Positions 1 through 7,171 of a stretch of 13,714 bases of DNA are shown here, one piece after another. Source of the DNA: Bacillota bacterium (GTDB lineage Bacteria > Bacillota > Dethiobacteria > DTU022); assembly GCA_012797095.1 (NCBI GenBank), contig JAAZPS010000104.1, forward strand, positions 1 through 13,714. Direction: 5' to 3'. The notes under the pieces were generated by a model. The model made no database searches, was not told the origin of the DNA, and was given only the letters and a program-made list of their open reading frames with translations. A program made the position numbers and the translations under genes. Each line of letters begins with the position of its first letter. Position 1 is the first letter of the stretch.

Positions 1-66
1 GGTGTCGGGCAGAGGCGGGATCTGCAGGGCAATCTGGGGCCGGAACGGTTGACCGATCCGGGGTGG

Positions 67-1611
67 TTATCGATGGGGAAAAAGCAGTTCCCACAGTTTT
101 TTAAAACCCGATTTCCCGGTGCCGGTTCCACTGGGCGCCCGGTTCTTTTGGTGGAACTGCTCGATCAGGGCAAGCTGTTCTCGTTCGCGCGCTTCCAGGC
201 GGGCGATTGTTTTTTCTTTTTCCTGAAGCGTGTTCTCCAGCCGGCGGAATCTCAGGTTGTGCTCCTGCTGAGCACTTTGAAAGCGTTTTCTTTCCGCTTC
301 CCGGGTTTGGCGGCCCTGCTCTATCTTCTTCTTCAGATTGTCGATAATCTGTGCCAGGTCCTGCTGCATCTTCTGCAGCTCCGTTTCTTTGCCCTTCAGG
401 CTTTCCCGAAGCAGGCGCATCTGCTGATCGCTTTGCCGGGAAAAAAGAAGCATCTCCCGACGCTTTGAGCGGACCTCCGCCTCAAGCTGCTCTTTATCGG
501 TGGAAAGCTCTTCGATTCGTCCGATGATCCTTCCCGAGTAGCGGTGCAGCTTGGAAAAATCACCCTCCAGATCGTCATAATCGACCGCCGGCAGCAGGGC
601 GGTCTGAAGATTGCCTTCCTCCGGCTTGCTGCTTTCCACGGCCAGCCAGTAGTTTAACGGTGCTCCTTCCAGGCTGAAGGAGCTGCAGCGGAGCAGCTGC
701 GTTTTTTCGTACCGCTGCTCGGCGATCCGGTCCCACTGATCGCCTGAAAAGCGATAGCGATACTGGGTGCTGTCTATCAACCAGGCGGCGATCAGCTCTC
801 CGGAATGGTAGGAAAAGAAGGGGAAAGGCGGCTCCGCCATCGCCGGGGAGATCGCCGTCTCCGGGGTCCAGCCCCTTGATTTCCAGCCCGGTCCGCCCCT
901 GAAGCGATAATGGATATAGTATTCCTCGCCGATGGCGGTGCTCCAGAGCAGGTGCAGGTTCCGATCCCTGTCGGTGGCCAGGGAGGGGAACGCTGTGCCG
1001 GGAGAGGTGGAGATAGGATCGGCCTTGCTCCAGATAGCTTTCTCGGTATCGAACTGCCGGTAATATAACCCGGCCTGACCGGCACTGTTGATCCGGTAGA
1101 GCAGGTGGAGACAATCGCGGTCGTCGATGGCCAGAGCGCTGTGATTATCCCGGCCGCCCGGGCCAAAGTCGACCACCTGCGGCTCTTCCCAGGTGCAGCC
1201 GGTGTAACGGTGATGCAGCAGCCACCAGCGTTTCGCCGTGTTGTCGACGGCCAGATAGATCAGGTGCAGATCACCCTGCCGGCCGGCTGCCATCAGAAAG
1301 CGAAGGCACTGCTTGTTTTTTTCGCGGTAGAAGGGGGCGGGGGTCTCCTTCATGCCCCTCCCCGGGTCCTTCAGATGGTAAAAATCCCCCTGGGCATTGA
1401 GCACCAGGTGAGGAAGGTGGTCTTTGTCCAGAACAGCAGCAAATTCATTCTGGGAAACAGGCAAGGTGCGGGGCTCCTGCCAGACGGAGCCGGTCCCCTC
1501 CCGCAGCAGCAGCCGGCCTCCCTCACCAGGGCTGAACAGATATTGTTTGCCGGCTGAAAGCAGCAGGGAGGGCACCCCCGAGAAGAAACCATCCTGAAGA
1601 TAGAAGGACAT
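67..1611 (-). CDS. Uncharacterised protein, beta-propeller-like N-terminus and long C-terminal coiled coil
   Basis: Function not recognised. The first 340 or so residues look like sialidase/BNR-type propeller blades. Successive segments carry an acidic turn followed by a hydrophobic strand (IDDRDCLHLLYR, TDRDRNLHLLWS, GRQGDLHLIYL), then an aromatic strand (LYYRQF, YIHYRF) and a Trp-containing end. From about residue 350 to 490 the chain is highly charged with heptad-like Leu/Ile spacing and no proline, so a long coiled coil is likely. It ends in a short basic tail (KSGFKKLWELLFPHR). No signal peptide or membrane segment is seen, so it is probably cytoplasmic. The frame extends to a GTG at 1620, but the ATG at 1611 is chosen because a GGGGGTG ribosome site lies 6 bases before it; this gives 514 residues. 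It is divergent from the cysteine-rich gene at 1825, with about 210 bp between them. No terminator is seen after the stop at 67. The CDS is secure; its role is open. Confidence 0.8.
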   Translation of the reverse strand: MSFYLQDGFFSGVPSLLLSAGKQYLFSPGEGGRLLLREGTGSVWQEPRTLPVSQNEFAAVLDKDHLPHLVLNAQGDFYHLKDPGRGMKETPAPFYREKNKQCLRFLMAAGRQGDLHLIYLAVDNTAKRWWLLHHRYTGCTWEEPQVVDFGPGGRDNHSALAIDDRDCLHLLYRINSAGQAGLYYRQFDTEKAIWSKADPISTSPGTAFPSLATDRDRNLHLLWSTAIGEEYYIHYRFRGGPGWKSRGWTPETAISPAMAEPPFPFFSYHSGELIAAWLIDSTQYRYRFSGDQWDRIAEQRYEKTQLLRCSSFSLEGAPLNYWLAVESSKPEEGNLQTALLPAVDYDDLEGDFSKLHRYSGRIIGRIEELSTDKEQLEAEVRSKRREMLLFSRQSDQQMRLLRESLKGKETELQKMQQDLAQIIDNLKKKIEQGRQTREAERKRFQSAQQEHNLRFRRLENTLQEKEKTIARLEAREREQLALIEQFHQKNRAPSGTGTGKSGFKKLWELLFPHR

Positions 1612-1734
1612 CAACTTCACCCCCGTGGCTATTACTCAATCTATATGCCCCGGAGGGACAAACAAGAAGTATTGCCCTGGAAGAAACGTGTCAGCCGGTG
1701 AATATTTCTCCGACCCTGCTGCCCGATCAGGCTC

Positions 1735-1760
1735 ACCTTCCCGGAGCAAAGGCATACTAT
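1735..1760 (+). promoter_or_regulatory. Possible sporulation-type (SigE/SigK-like) promoter
   Basis: CATACTAT at 1753-1760 is one base from the SigE -10 consensus CATACAnT and close to the SigK form CATAnnnTA. An AC dinucleotide at 1735-1736 sits 16 bases upstream, as in SigK promoters. No good SigE -35 is present. A start near 1767 would leave a leader of about 58 nt before the cysteine-rich gene. This is a weak match and a suggestion only. Confidence 0.25.
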
Positions 1761-1811
1761 GTCATTGAGCAGATTCCACAGATGGTGCCTGGTGCTCATC
1801 TATCAAGATGT

Positions 1812-1820
1812 AAAGGAGGG
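1812..1820 (+). promoter_or_regulatory. Ribosome binding site deciding the start of the cysteine-rich gene
   Basis: AAAGGAGGG lies 4 bases before the ATG at 1825 and 7 before the ATG at 1828. It therefore argues against the upstream in-frame ATG at 1759, which has no such site. Confidence 0.75.
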
Positions 1821-1824
1821 TTGT

Positions 1825-2568
1825 ATGATGGGATGCAGTAAAGATGGTGGTCGTCCCGGCTTGCAGCAGAGAAGATCCGGAACACGCTACAGCTTTCCGG
1901 TTCCCCCCGAATTCAAACCGATGCAGATAGAGGAAACTCCGGGATACGAGGTTGTTTGCATTAAAGCGGAAAAGATCTATGAACGCTGCAAAAGTGTCGA
2001 AACCAACGAGGAGTTTACCGACCTTTGCGGGATCGCCGTGGGCGAGATCGAAGATGTTTGGTGTGTTGATGCCGAGCTGGTGATCGATTCAAAGCACCAT
2101 TTCAAATGTGAAAAGATAGCGAATACAAACCGGGCGAAAATCTCGTTCTGGTTTCGTTTCCGTTTTGCCTATATCGATCAGGCAGGGCAAAAGTTTTTTA
2201 CCAGCAAACCGATCTACTTTGAAAAGATGGTGATCTTGAGCGATCAGATCCTCGACAAGAGGCTTTATCTCCAGTGCGAGGTGTTCCTCGATTGCTTCGA
2301 GTGTTTTGTTTCCGGCCCGCAGCAAGTGACCTGCTGTATCGGCCAGTTGATCGTGGTCAAACTGATCGCCACGGTTGAGCTGATGATCCCTGCTTTCGGT
2401 TTCTGTTGCGAACCTGACGATTGCTGTGAGGTAGAGGCGGGCTGCCCCGAATTCCTGCCTTGCTGGCCGCCCTTTCCACCGCAGCCGGGACCCAGCGAGG
2501 AGCCGCAAAATGGGAACGGGAACAACAATAATAACGGCGGCGGGAACAATAATGGGGGCAACGGTTAG
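1825..2568 (+). CDS. Cysteine-rich protein with Asn/Gly tail, possibly spore-associated
   Basis: This 247-residue protein is not assigned to a named family. It holds 17 cysteines, spaced singly in the first half (C45, C55, C68, C80, C95) and as pairs or clusters in the second (C157/C160, C170-C171, C194-C195, C200-C201, C207, C213). The middle (residues 40-195) alternates hydrophobic and polar residues in long beta strands. A Pro-rich stretch (214-228) follows, then a tail of only Asn and Gly after about residue 229. There is no signal peptide. Dense Cys pairs plus an Asn/Gly-rich end recall spore coat and exosporium proteins of Bacilli and Clostridia, and a SigE/SigK-like -10 lies upstream; the spore role is an inference. 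The gene stands alone, divergent from the coiled-coil gene and followed by a terminator. The start at 1825 (or the adjacent ATG at 1828) is set by the AAAGGAGGG site. Confidence 0.8.
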   Translation: MMGCSKDGGRPGLQQRRSGTRYSFPVPPEFKPMQIEETPGYEVVCIKAEKIYERCKSVETNEEFTDLCGIAVGEIEDVWCVDAELVIDSKHHFKCEKIANTNRAKISFWFRFRFAYIDQAGQKFFTSKPIYFEKMVILSDQILDKRLYLQCEVFLDCFECFVSGPQQVTCCIGQLIVVKLIATVELMIPAFGFCCEPDDCCEVEAGCPEFLPCWPPFPPQPGPSEEPQNGNGNNNNNGGGNNNGGNG

Positions 2569-2601
2569 AAGTGTAATTCAAGGTCAAGCAGAACTGTTTT
2601 T

Positions 2602-2626
2602 ACCGGTGCGCAGCACCGGTTTTTTT
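2602..2626 (+). terminator. Rho-independent terminator
   Basis: ACCGGTGC (2602-2609) pairs perfectly with GCACCGGT (2613-2620) across a GCA loop, and is followed by a run of seven T (2620-2626). It lies 34 bases after the cysteine-rich gene and separates it from the hom promoter. Confidence 0.92.
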
Positions 2627-2636
2627 GGAAGCGGTC

Positions 2637-2665
2637 CGGACAAGCCCGGGGGCGTATGATATAAT
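2637..2665 (+). promoter_or_regulatory. Sigma-A-type promoter of the hom-thrB(-alr) unit
   Basis: A perfect -10 TATAAT lies at 2660-2665. CGGACA at 2637-2642 matches TTGACA at four of six positions, with the ideal 17-bp spacer. Predicted transcription starts near 2672, leaving a leader of only about 27 nt, too short for a riboswitch, T-box or attenuator. Confidence 0.6.
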
Positions 2666-2698
2666 TAGCCGGACTACAGACAAGGGAGAGATGGGGGA

Positions 2699-3991
2699 TT
2701 GAGTTCTGAAGTAATCGTCAAGATCGGCATGCTCGGGATGGGCACGGTAGGCGGCGGCGCGGCGGCGATCATCGAGCGCAGCGGAGAGCTGCTCGCCGGC
2801 AAGACCGGGATCAAGCTGGCACTCGAGCGGGTGCTGGTGCGTGATCCCGCACGAAGCAGGGCGGTTGAGCTGCCTTCGCAAACCTATACCACCGCTCCCG
2901 ATGCGGTGATCAATGATCCTTCTATCGACATCGTGGTTGAGCTTATGGGAGGGATCGAGCCGGCGCGCACCCTGATCAGCGCAGCGCTGCAGGCAAACAA
3001 AGCTGTCGTTACTGCCAACAAGGATCTGCTGGCCCGGCACGGCCGGGAGCTGCAGCAGTTGGCTCACCGCTGCGGTCAGAATATTTACTATGAAGCCAGC
3101 GTCGGCGGCGGCATTCCCTTGATCCGCCCCCTGAAGCACTGCCTGGTGGCCAACCGGATCGAACGGATGATCGGCATAATCAACGGTACGACCAACTATA
3201 TCCTCACCCGGATGGCCCTCGAGCGGATGGATTTTCAGGAGGCGCTGGACAAAGCCCGTGAACTCGGTTTTGCCGAGGCCGATCCCTCCAGCGATCTTGA
3301 GGGGAGAGATGCGGCTTACAAGCTGACCATCCTAGCCGGGATCGCTTTCAATTGCTCCCTCGGCCCCGATGATTTTTCCGTTCAGGGGATCAGCGGTGTG
3401 ACCGGAGCCGATATTCACTATGCCAGCGAACTAGGCTACACGATCAAACTGCTTGCAGTGGCGGAGCAGAAGCCGGCCGGTCTGGCCCTGGGGGTTCACC
3501 CGGCACTGGTGCCGCTGACCCATCCGCTGGCCACGGTTCATGACGAATTCAACGCCATCTTCATAAACGGCGATCTCATCGGCGAGGCCATGTTCTACGG
3601 GCGCGGAGCCGGTGCTCTGCCCACGGCCAGTGCGGTGGTGGCCGATATCATCGATGCGGCGCGCTCGCTGCGCAACGGAGCCAGCGAGAGACCGCCCTCC
3701 GATACCCCCTCGAAAATAAAACTGCTGCCGCCCTCTGCCCTCTCCTCGCGCTTTTACGTGCGCCTGCTGGCCCGGGACCGCCCCGGTGTTTTCGGTGCCC
3801 TGGCCTCTGCGTTTGGCGGGGAAGGGGTCAGCCTCGATATGATCATCCAGAAACGCAGAACAAACGGCACTGCCGAGATCGTTCTGGTGACCCACGATGT
3901 TAACGAAGAACGATTCAATCGCTCTCTTGAAAGGGTCGCCCGGCTGCCGGCGATCGGGCCGGAGCGCGGCGTCTTTCGCGTTCTTGGATGA
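2699..3991 (+). CDS. hom: Homoserine dehydrogenase
   Basis: Reduces aspartate-4-semialdehyde to homoserine with NAD(P)H, the branch step to threonine and methionine, in the cytoplasm. The 430-residue length is the usual monofunctional form with a regulatory domain. The nucleotide fold begins with G-x-G-x-x-G at residues 13-18 (GMGTVG). TANKDLLA includes K108. The family signature spans residues 186-208, with catalytic Asp204 and Lys208 in EGRDAAYK. An ACT domain (about 351-428, RFYVRLLARDRPGVFGALAS) suggests feedback control by threonine, as known for this family. The start is TTG at 2699, about 10 bases after AAGGGAG (2682-2688); an ATG at 2691 meets a stop after three codons and cannot be the start. 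thrB follows after 67 bp, so the two are probably co-transcribed. Identification is firm. Confidence 0.97.
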   Translation: MSSEVIVKIGMLGMGTVGGGAAAIIERSGELLAGKTGIKLALERVLVRDPARSRAVELPSQTYTTAPDAVINDPSIDIVVELMGGIEPARTLISAALQANKAVVTANKDLLARHGRELQQLAHRCGQNIYYEASVGGGIPLIRPLKHCLVANRIERMIGIINGTTNYILTRMALERMDFQEALDKARELGFAEADPSSDLEGRDAAYKLTILAGIAFNCSLGPDDFSVQGISGVTGADIHYASELGYTIKLLAVAEQKPAGLALGVHPALVPLTHPLATVHDEFNAIFINGDLIGEAMFYGRGAGALPTASAVVADIIDAARSLRNGASERPPSDTPSKIKLLPPSALSSRFYVRLLARDRPGVFGALASAFGGEGVSLDMIIQKRRTNGTAEIVLVTHDVNEERFNRSLERVARLPAIGPERGVFRVLG

Positions 3992-4058
3992 TCGGGTGAT
4001 CACATTTTCTCACCAAGGGCGAGAGTACTCGCCTGGATAGAGAGGGTGCTGCAAAAGG

Positions 4059-4979
4059 ATGGAGATCAAGGTCAGCGTGCCGGCGACGAGCGCCAACCTG
4101 GGCCCCGGGTTCGACAGCATTGGCCTGGCGCTGCAGATATACAACGAACTGACCCTGTCGGTCGCAGCGGGGCCGCACCCTGCGGTCGAGATCACGGGTG
4201 AGGGAGCGGGCTTGCTGCCCGAAGACGGAAGTCATCTGTCGCTGAGGGCTGCCGACGCCCTTTTCGAGGCCGCCGGGCTGCCCCCCCCGATCTGGAGACT
4301 GCGCCAGCACAACCGTATTCCCCCCGCCTCCGGGCTCGGCTCGAGCGCCGCTGCCATTGTCGGGGGGCTGTTTGCCGCCAACGCTTTTTTGCCCGAACCG
4401 TTCAGCCGGGAGCAGCTGCTGGAGCTGGCCATTGCGCTGGAGGGGCATCCGGACAATGTCGCCCCGGCGCTCTGCGGGGGGATGGTTATCTGCGGCCGCG
4501 ATCATGAGCGCTGGCGCACCCTTCACGCCCTTCCTGCTCCGGGGCTGCGCCTTCTGCTGGCGCTGCCCGAGTCCACATTTTCAACTGCCGGGGCCAGGCG
4601 GGTGCTGCCGGAGCAGGTGCCGCGGAGCGATGCCGTCTTCAATCTCGGGCGCGCCGCCGCCCTGACCGCCGCTCTTATTACCGGGGATGAAGCGCCCCTG
4701 AGCTGGGCTTGCGAAGACCGGCTCCATCAGCCTTACCGCCTGCCGCTGATTCGCGGAGCTGGGGCGGCCCTGGAGGCAGCCCGGCGCGCCGGAGCAGGCG
4801 GCGCGGCGCTCAGCGGTGCCGGTCCCTCGATCATCGCTCTGTGGTTCGAGCGCGGGGCCTCCGACCCCCGGACAGAAAGTGTTGCCGCCGCCCTGCGGGA
4901 CGCTTTTTCCGGCGCCGGGAATCCCTGCCGCATCATCTCCACAACCATCGATCGGACTGGTGCCACCCGGCTGGACTGA
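4059..4979 (+). CDS. thrB: Homoserine kinase (GHMP family)
   Basis: Phosphorylates homoserine with ATP to O-phosphohomoserine, the substrate of threonine synthase. The 306 residues match the family length. The N-terminus (VPATSANLGPGFDSIGLAL, from residue 7) is the typical GHMP opening. The ATP-binding loop is PPASGLGSSAAA (88-99). A C-terminal glycine-rich GHMP motif appears as GAGGAALSGAGPS. EGHPDNVAPALCGG is also characteristic of homoserine kinases. The start follows a GAGAGGGTG ribosome site (about 4040-4047). It lies 67 bp after hom and 160 bp before alr. The next pathway enzyme, threonine synthase (thrC), usually beside this pair, is not in the window. Confidence 0.96.
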   Translation: MEIKVSVPATSANLGPGFDSIGLALQIYNELTLSVAAGPHPAVEITGEGAGLLPEDGSHLSLRAADALFEAAGLPPPIWRLRQHNRIPPASGLGSSAAAIVGGLFAANAFLPEPFSREQLLELAIALEGHPDNVAPALCGGMVICGRDHERWRTLHALPAPGLRLLLALPESTFSTAGARRVLPEQVPRSDAVFNLGRAAALTAALITGDEAPLSWACEDRLHQPYRLPLIRGAGAALEAARRAGAGGAALSGAGPSIIALWFERGASDPRTESVAAALRDAFSGAGNPCRIISTTIDRTGATRLD

Positions 4980-5124
4980 TCATCCCGGCACGGCAGCAGC
5001 ATGCTGCGAACCGGTCCCTGCATGGTAAATATTTGCTGCAGGAGTCCGGCGGCACCTGTGGAATAGAGTAGGCAATACCCGAAAGTGCAGCCGGTGCGGC
5101 AGATCTTCTTGCGGCTGAATGTCA

Positions 5125-5131
5125 GAGGGGA
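5125..5131 (+). promoter_or_regulatory. Ribosome binding site deciding the alr start
   Basis: GAGGGGA lies 8 bases before the ATG at 5140. The in-frame ATG at 5119 has no purine-rich site upstream, so 5140 is preferred. Confidence 0.7.
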
Positions 5132-5139
5132 GTGTTGGT

Positions 5140-6309
5140 ATGGGTTCACTCTTTCACCAACGGCCGACCAGGGCGGAGATCGATCTCGGTGCGATCGAGC
5201 ATAACCTGGGCGAGCTGCGCCGCCTGCTCGATCCGGATGTGCGGATTATGGCGGTGGTCAAGGCCGACGGTTACGGCCACGGCGCCGTGGAGGTGGCTCG
5301 GGTTGCTCTCGAGGCGGGGGCCTCCTGGCTGGGCGTCGCTTTTATCGATGAGGGAGCGGCCCTGCGCCGGCAAGGGATCACCGCTCCGATCCTGCTGCTC
5401 GGCCATACCGATCCTACCGATACCCCGCTGCTGCTCGAGTACCGCCTCAGGCCGACCATCTGCGATCTCAAGACAGCACGGCTTTTCAACGAAAAATTTT
5501 TATCCCTGGAACGATCCTGGCCGGTACACCTGAAGATCGATACGGGGATGGGGCGGATCGGGGTCGCTGCGGCGGAATCAGGTGAGCTGATCATGGCGCT
5601 TTCCCACCTTCCGGGGCTGGAGCTTGAAGGGATCTTTACCCACTTCTCCTCGGCTGATGACGAGGAGGGAGCCGCGTTCACCGCGGGCCAGCTGCGTCTT
5701 TTTGAAAACGCCGCTGCCAGCGCCCGGGAAAGGGGCGTCACCGTTCCCCTTTATCATGCCGCCAACAGTGCTGCCGCCCTGCTCTACCCGCAATCGCATT
5801 ACAATCTGGTTCGGATCGGGATCGCTCTGTACGGGTATTATCCCTCGCCGTGGGTGCAGCAGCGGACTGCAGCCAGATTGCAGCCGGCGATGTCGTTGAA
5901 AAGTAAAATTGTCTTTCTGAAAGAAGTGCCTCCCCGGACTCCTCTCAGCTACGGTCGGACCTACCATACCGCAGACAGTTCCACCATTGCTACGGTGCCG
6001 GTCGGCTACGGCGACGGTTATCACCGCGGTCTTTCCAACTGCGGCCGGGTGCTGGTGCGCGGTCAGCGGGCTCCGGTGGTCGGGCGCATCTGCATGGATC
6101 AGACGATGATCGATGTCAGCCGGATCGAAGGGGCGGCCCCTGGTGACGAGGTCATTCTTTACGGCGGCCGGGGTCCGGAGCGGATTGCAGTTGAAGAGGT
6201 GGCCGGACTTCTGGGAACAATAAACTACGAGCTGCTCTGCAGCATCGGTAAAAGGGTTCCCCGCAGCTATATCAGGCCCGGACAGCGGGCAGAGCAGACG
6301 GACGATTAA
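5140..6309 (+). CDS. alr: Alanine racemase
   Basis: PLP enzyme interconverting L- and D-alanine, supplying D-Ala for peptidoglycan. The 389-residue length is typical. Lys41 in AVVKADGYGHG is the PLP lysine. Tyr271 in LSYGRTY corresponds to the catalytic tyrosine (Tyr265 in the Geobacillus enzyme). LKIDTGMGRIG (131-141) holds the lysine that is carbamylated in this family (K132) and Arg139 near the PLP phenol. Substrate-pocket motifs GYGDGYHRGLSN and RICMDQTMIDVS are present. The start at 5140 leaves MGSLFHQRPTRAEIDL, the usual short lead to the barrel. An upstream in-frame ATG at 5119 lacks a ribosome site. It sits between thrB and mazEF; alr followed by MazEF is the order known from Bacillus. 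No separate promoter is clear in the 160 bp after thrB. Confidence 0.97.
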   Translation: MGSLFHQRPTRAEIDLGAIEHNLGELRRLLDPDVRIMAVVKADGYGHGAVEVARVALEAGASWLGVAFIDEGAALRRQGITAPILLLGHTDPTDTPLLLEYRLRPTICDLKTARLFNEKFLSLERSWPVHLKIDTGMGRIGVAAAESGELIMALSHLPGLELEGIFTHFSSADDEEGAAFTAGQLRLFENAAASARERGVTVPLYHAANSAAALLYPQSHYNLVRIGIALYGYYPSPWVQQRTAARLQPAMSLKSKIVFLKEVPPRTPLSYGRTYHTADSSTIATVPVGYGDGYHRGLSNCGRVLVRGQRAPVVGRICMDQTMIDVSRIEGAAPGDEVILYGGRGPERIAVEEVAGLLGTINYELLCSIGKRVPRSYIRPGQRAEQTDD

Positions 6310-6433
6310 GATTTTGACAGCGGCTTCTTTTTTCGAGGCGGGCTGCATAACAATTAACCATAATCGTACAATAGCCCATATGCAGGGATCGCGGCCCCGT
6401 TGTTAATACTATTCTAAGGAGGCGGTCGGCAGC

Positions 6434-6706
6434 ATGGCCAAGACGAAAAGGATCATGATCAGCCTGCCCCAGAAGCTTCTGACTGAAGTGGATGGAATTG
6501 TCGCCCTGGAAAACAGGACCCGCAGTGAATTCATCCGTGAAGCGATGAAACTGTACCTCTGGGAACGAAAAAAAAGACAGATCCGCGAACGGATGCAAAA
6601 GGGGTACCTTGAGATGGCCAGGATCAATCTGACTATCTCCCGGGAAGCAATTTACGCAGAAAATGAAGCCGGCGCTATTCTGGAAAAACTGGTCAGCGGA
6701 GAGTGA
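6434..6706 (+). CDS. mazE: MazE/EndoAI-type antitoxin (ribbon-helix-helix)
   Basis: A 90-residue antitoxin that binds and inhibits the MazF RNase encoded immediately downstream, and normally represses its own promoter. Residues 5-45 (KRIMISLPQKLLTEVDGIVA, then RTRSEFIREAMKLYL) form a ribbon-helix-helix DNA-binding fold. The charged C-terminal part (RMQKGYLEMARINLTISREA and a LVSGE end) matches the toxin-binding half of Bacillus EndoAI. AAGGAGG at 6416-6422 is a strong ribosome site. The stop TGA (6704-6706) overlaps the mazF ATG. A possible -10 (TACAAT, 6367-6372) lies in the 124-bp gap after alr, without a convincing -35, so the pair may be read from its own promoter or through alr. Confidence 0.93.
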   Translation: MAKTKRIMISLPQKLLTEVDGIVALENRTRSEFIREAMKLYLWERKKRQIRERMQKGYLEMARINLTISREAIYAENEAGAILEKLVSGE

Positions 6707-7062
6707 TGCCGGTGGAGGTAAGGCGCGGCTTTGTTTTTTATGCAGACTTGAGCCCCGTGGTCGGCTCCGAGCAGGGCGGGGTGCGGCCGGTGCTGGTTGT
6801 GCAGAACAATGTCGGCAACCGTTACAGCCCCACCGTTATTGTTGCAGCGATCACTTCCCAGATCAACAAAGCAAAGCTGCCCACACACGTGGAGCTCGCT
6901 GCCCGCGAATATAATTTTGACCGTGATTCAGTGGTCCTGCTCGAGCAGATCCGCACCATCGATAAAAAAAGATTGCAGAACAAGCTCACCGAGCTGGACG
7001 AACAGGTCATGCAGCAGGTCGATGATTCGCTGAGGATAAGCCTGGGACTGATTGAATTTTAG
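6706..7062 (+). CDS. mazF: MazF/EndoA-type mRNA endoribonuclease toxin
   Basis: Sequence-specific mRNA interferase of the Bacillus EndoA group, whose studied members cut at UACAU. The 118 residues are nearly collinear with EndoA: YADLSPVVGSEQGGVRPVLVVQN, then SPTVIVAAITSQINKAKLPTHVEL, RDSVVLLEQIRTIDK and a C-terminal SLGLIEF. Arg27 and Thr50 correspond to the catalytic Arg and Thr of EndoA. The usual RGD/RGE at the N-terminus is RGF here (residues 7-9). The ATG at 6706 shares its A with the TGA of mazE. A GTG at 6703 is also in frame, but the ATG is preferred. The overlap implies translational coupling, so that toxin is made only together with antitoxin. Confidence 0.96.
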   Translation: MPVEVRRGFVFYADLSPVVGSEQGGVRPVLVVQNNVGNRYSPTVIVAAITSQINKAKLPTHVELAAREYNFDRDSVVLLEQIRTIDKKRLQNKLTELDEQVMQQVDDSLRISLGLIEF

Positions 7063-7171
7063 ATCCTTTCAAGCAATGATCCATCCCGCAACCGTTCTCC
7101 CCGCTGCCAAGAACTCTGCAGGCGGCCTTCAGCCGGGCAATTCTTATCTCAGATAGAAGGAGCACCTGCTG

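Noticed and set aside
1..66. Possible end or start of a neighbouring gene at the left edge
   Set aside because: Frames are open on both strands but no start codon with a ribosome site or other signal is visible in 66 bases.
49..468. + strand frame of 139 codons
   Set aside because: It lies antisense to the coiled-coil half of the minus-strand gene, and its Leu/Phe-rich composition is what the reverse of Glu/Gln/Lys codons gives.
5119..5139. Longer alr reading from ATG at 5119
   Set aside because: No ribosome site upstream, and the extra seven residues contain the ribosome site of the better start at 5140.
4980..5139. Regulatory RNA or promoter between thrB and alr
   Set aside because: A short palindrome (GCAGCATGCTGC) is present, but no -10/-35 pair or known riboswitch pattern was found.
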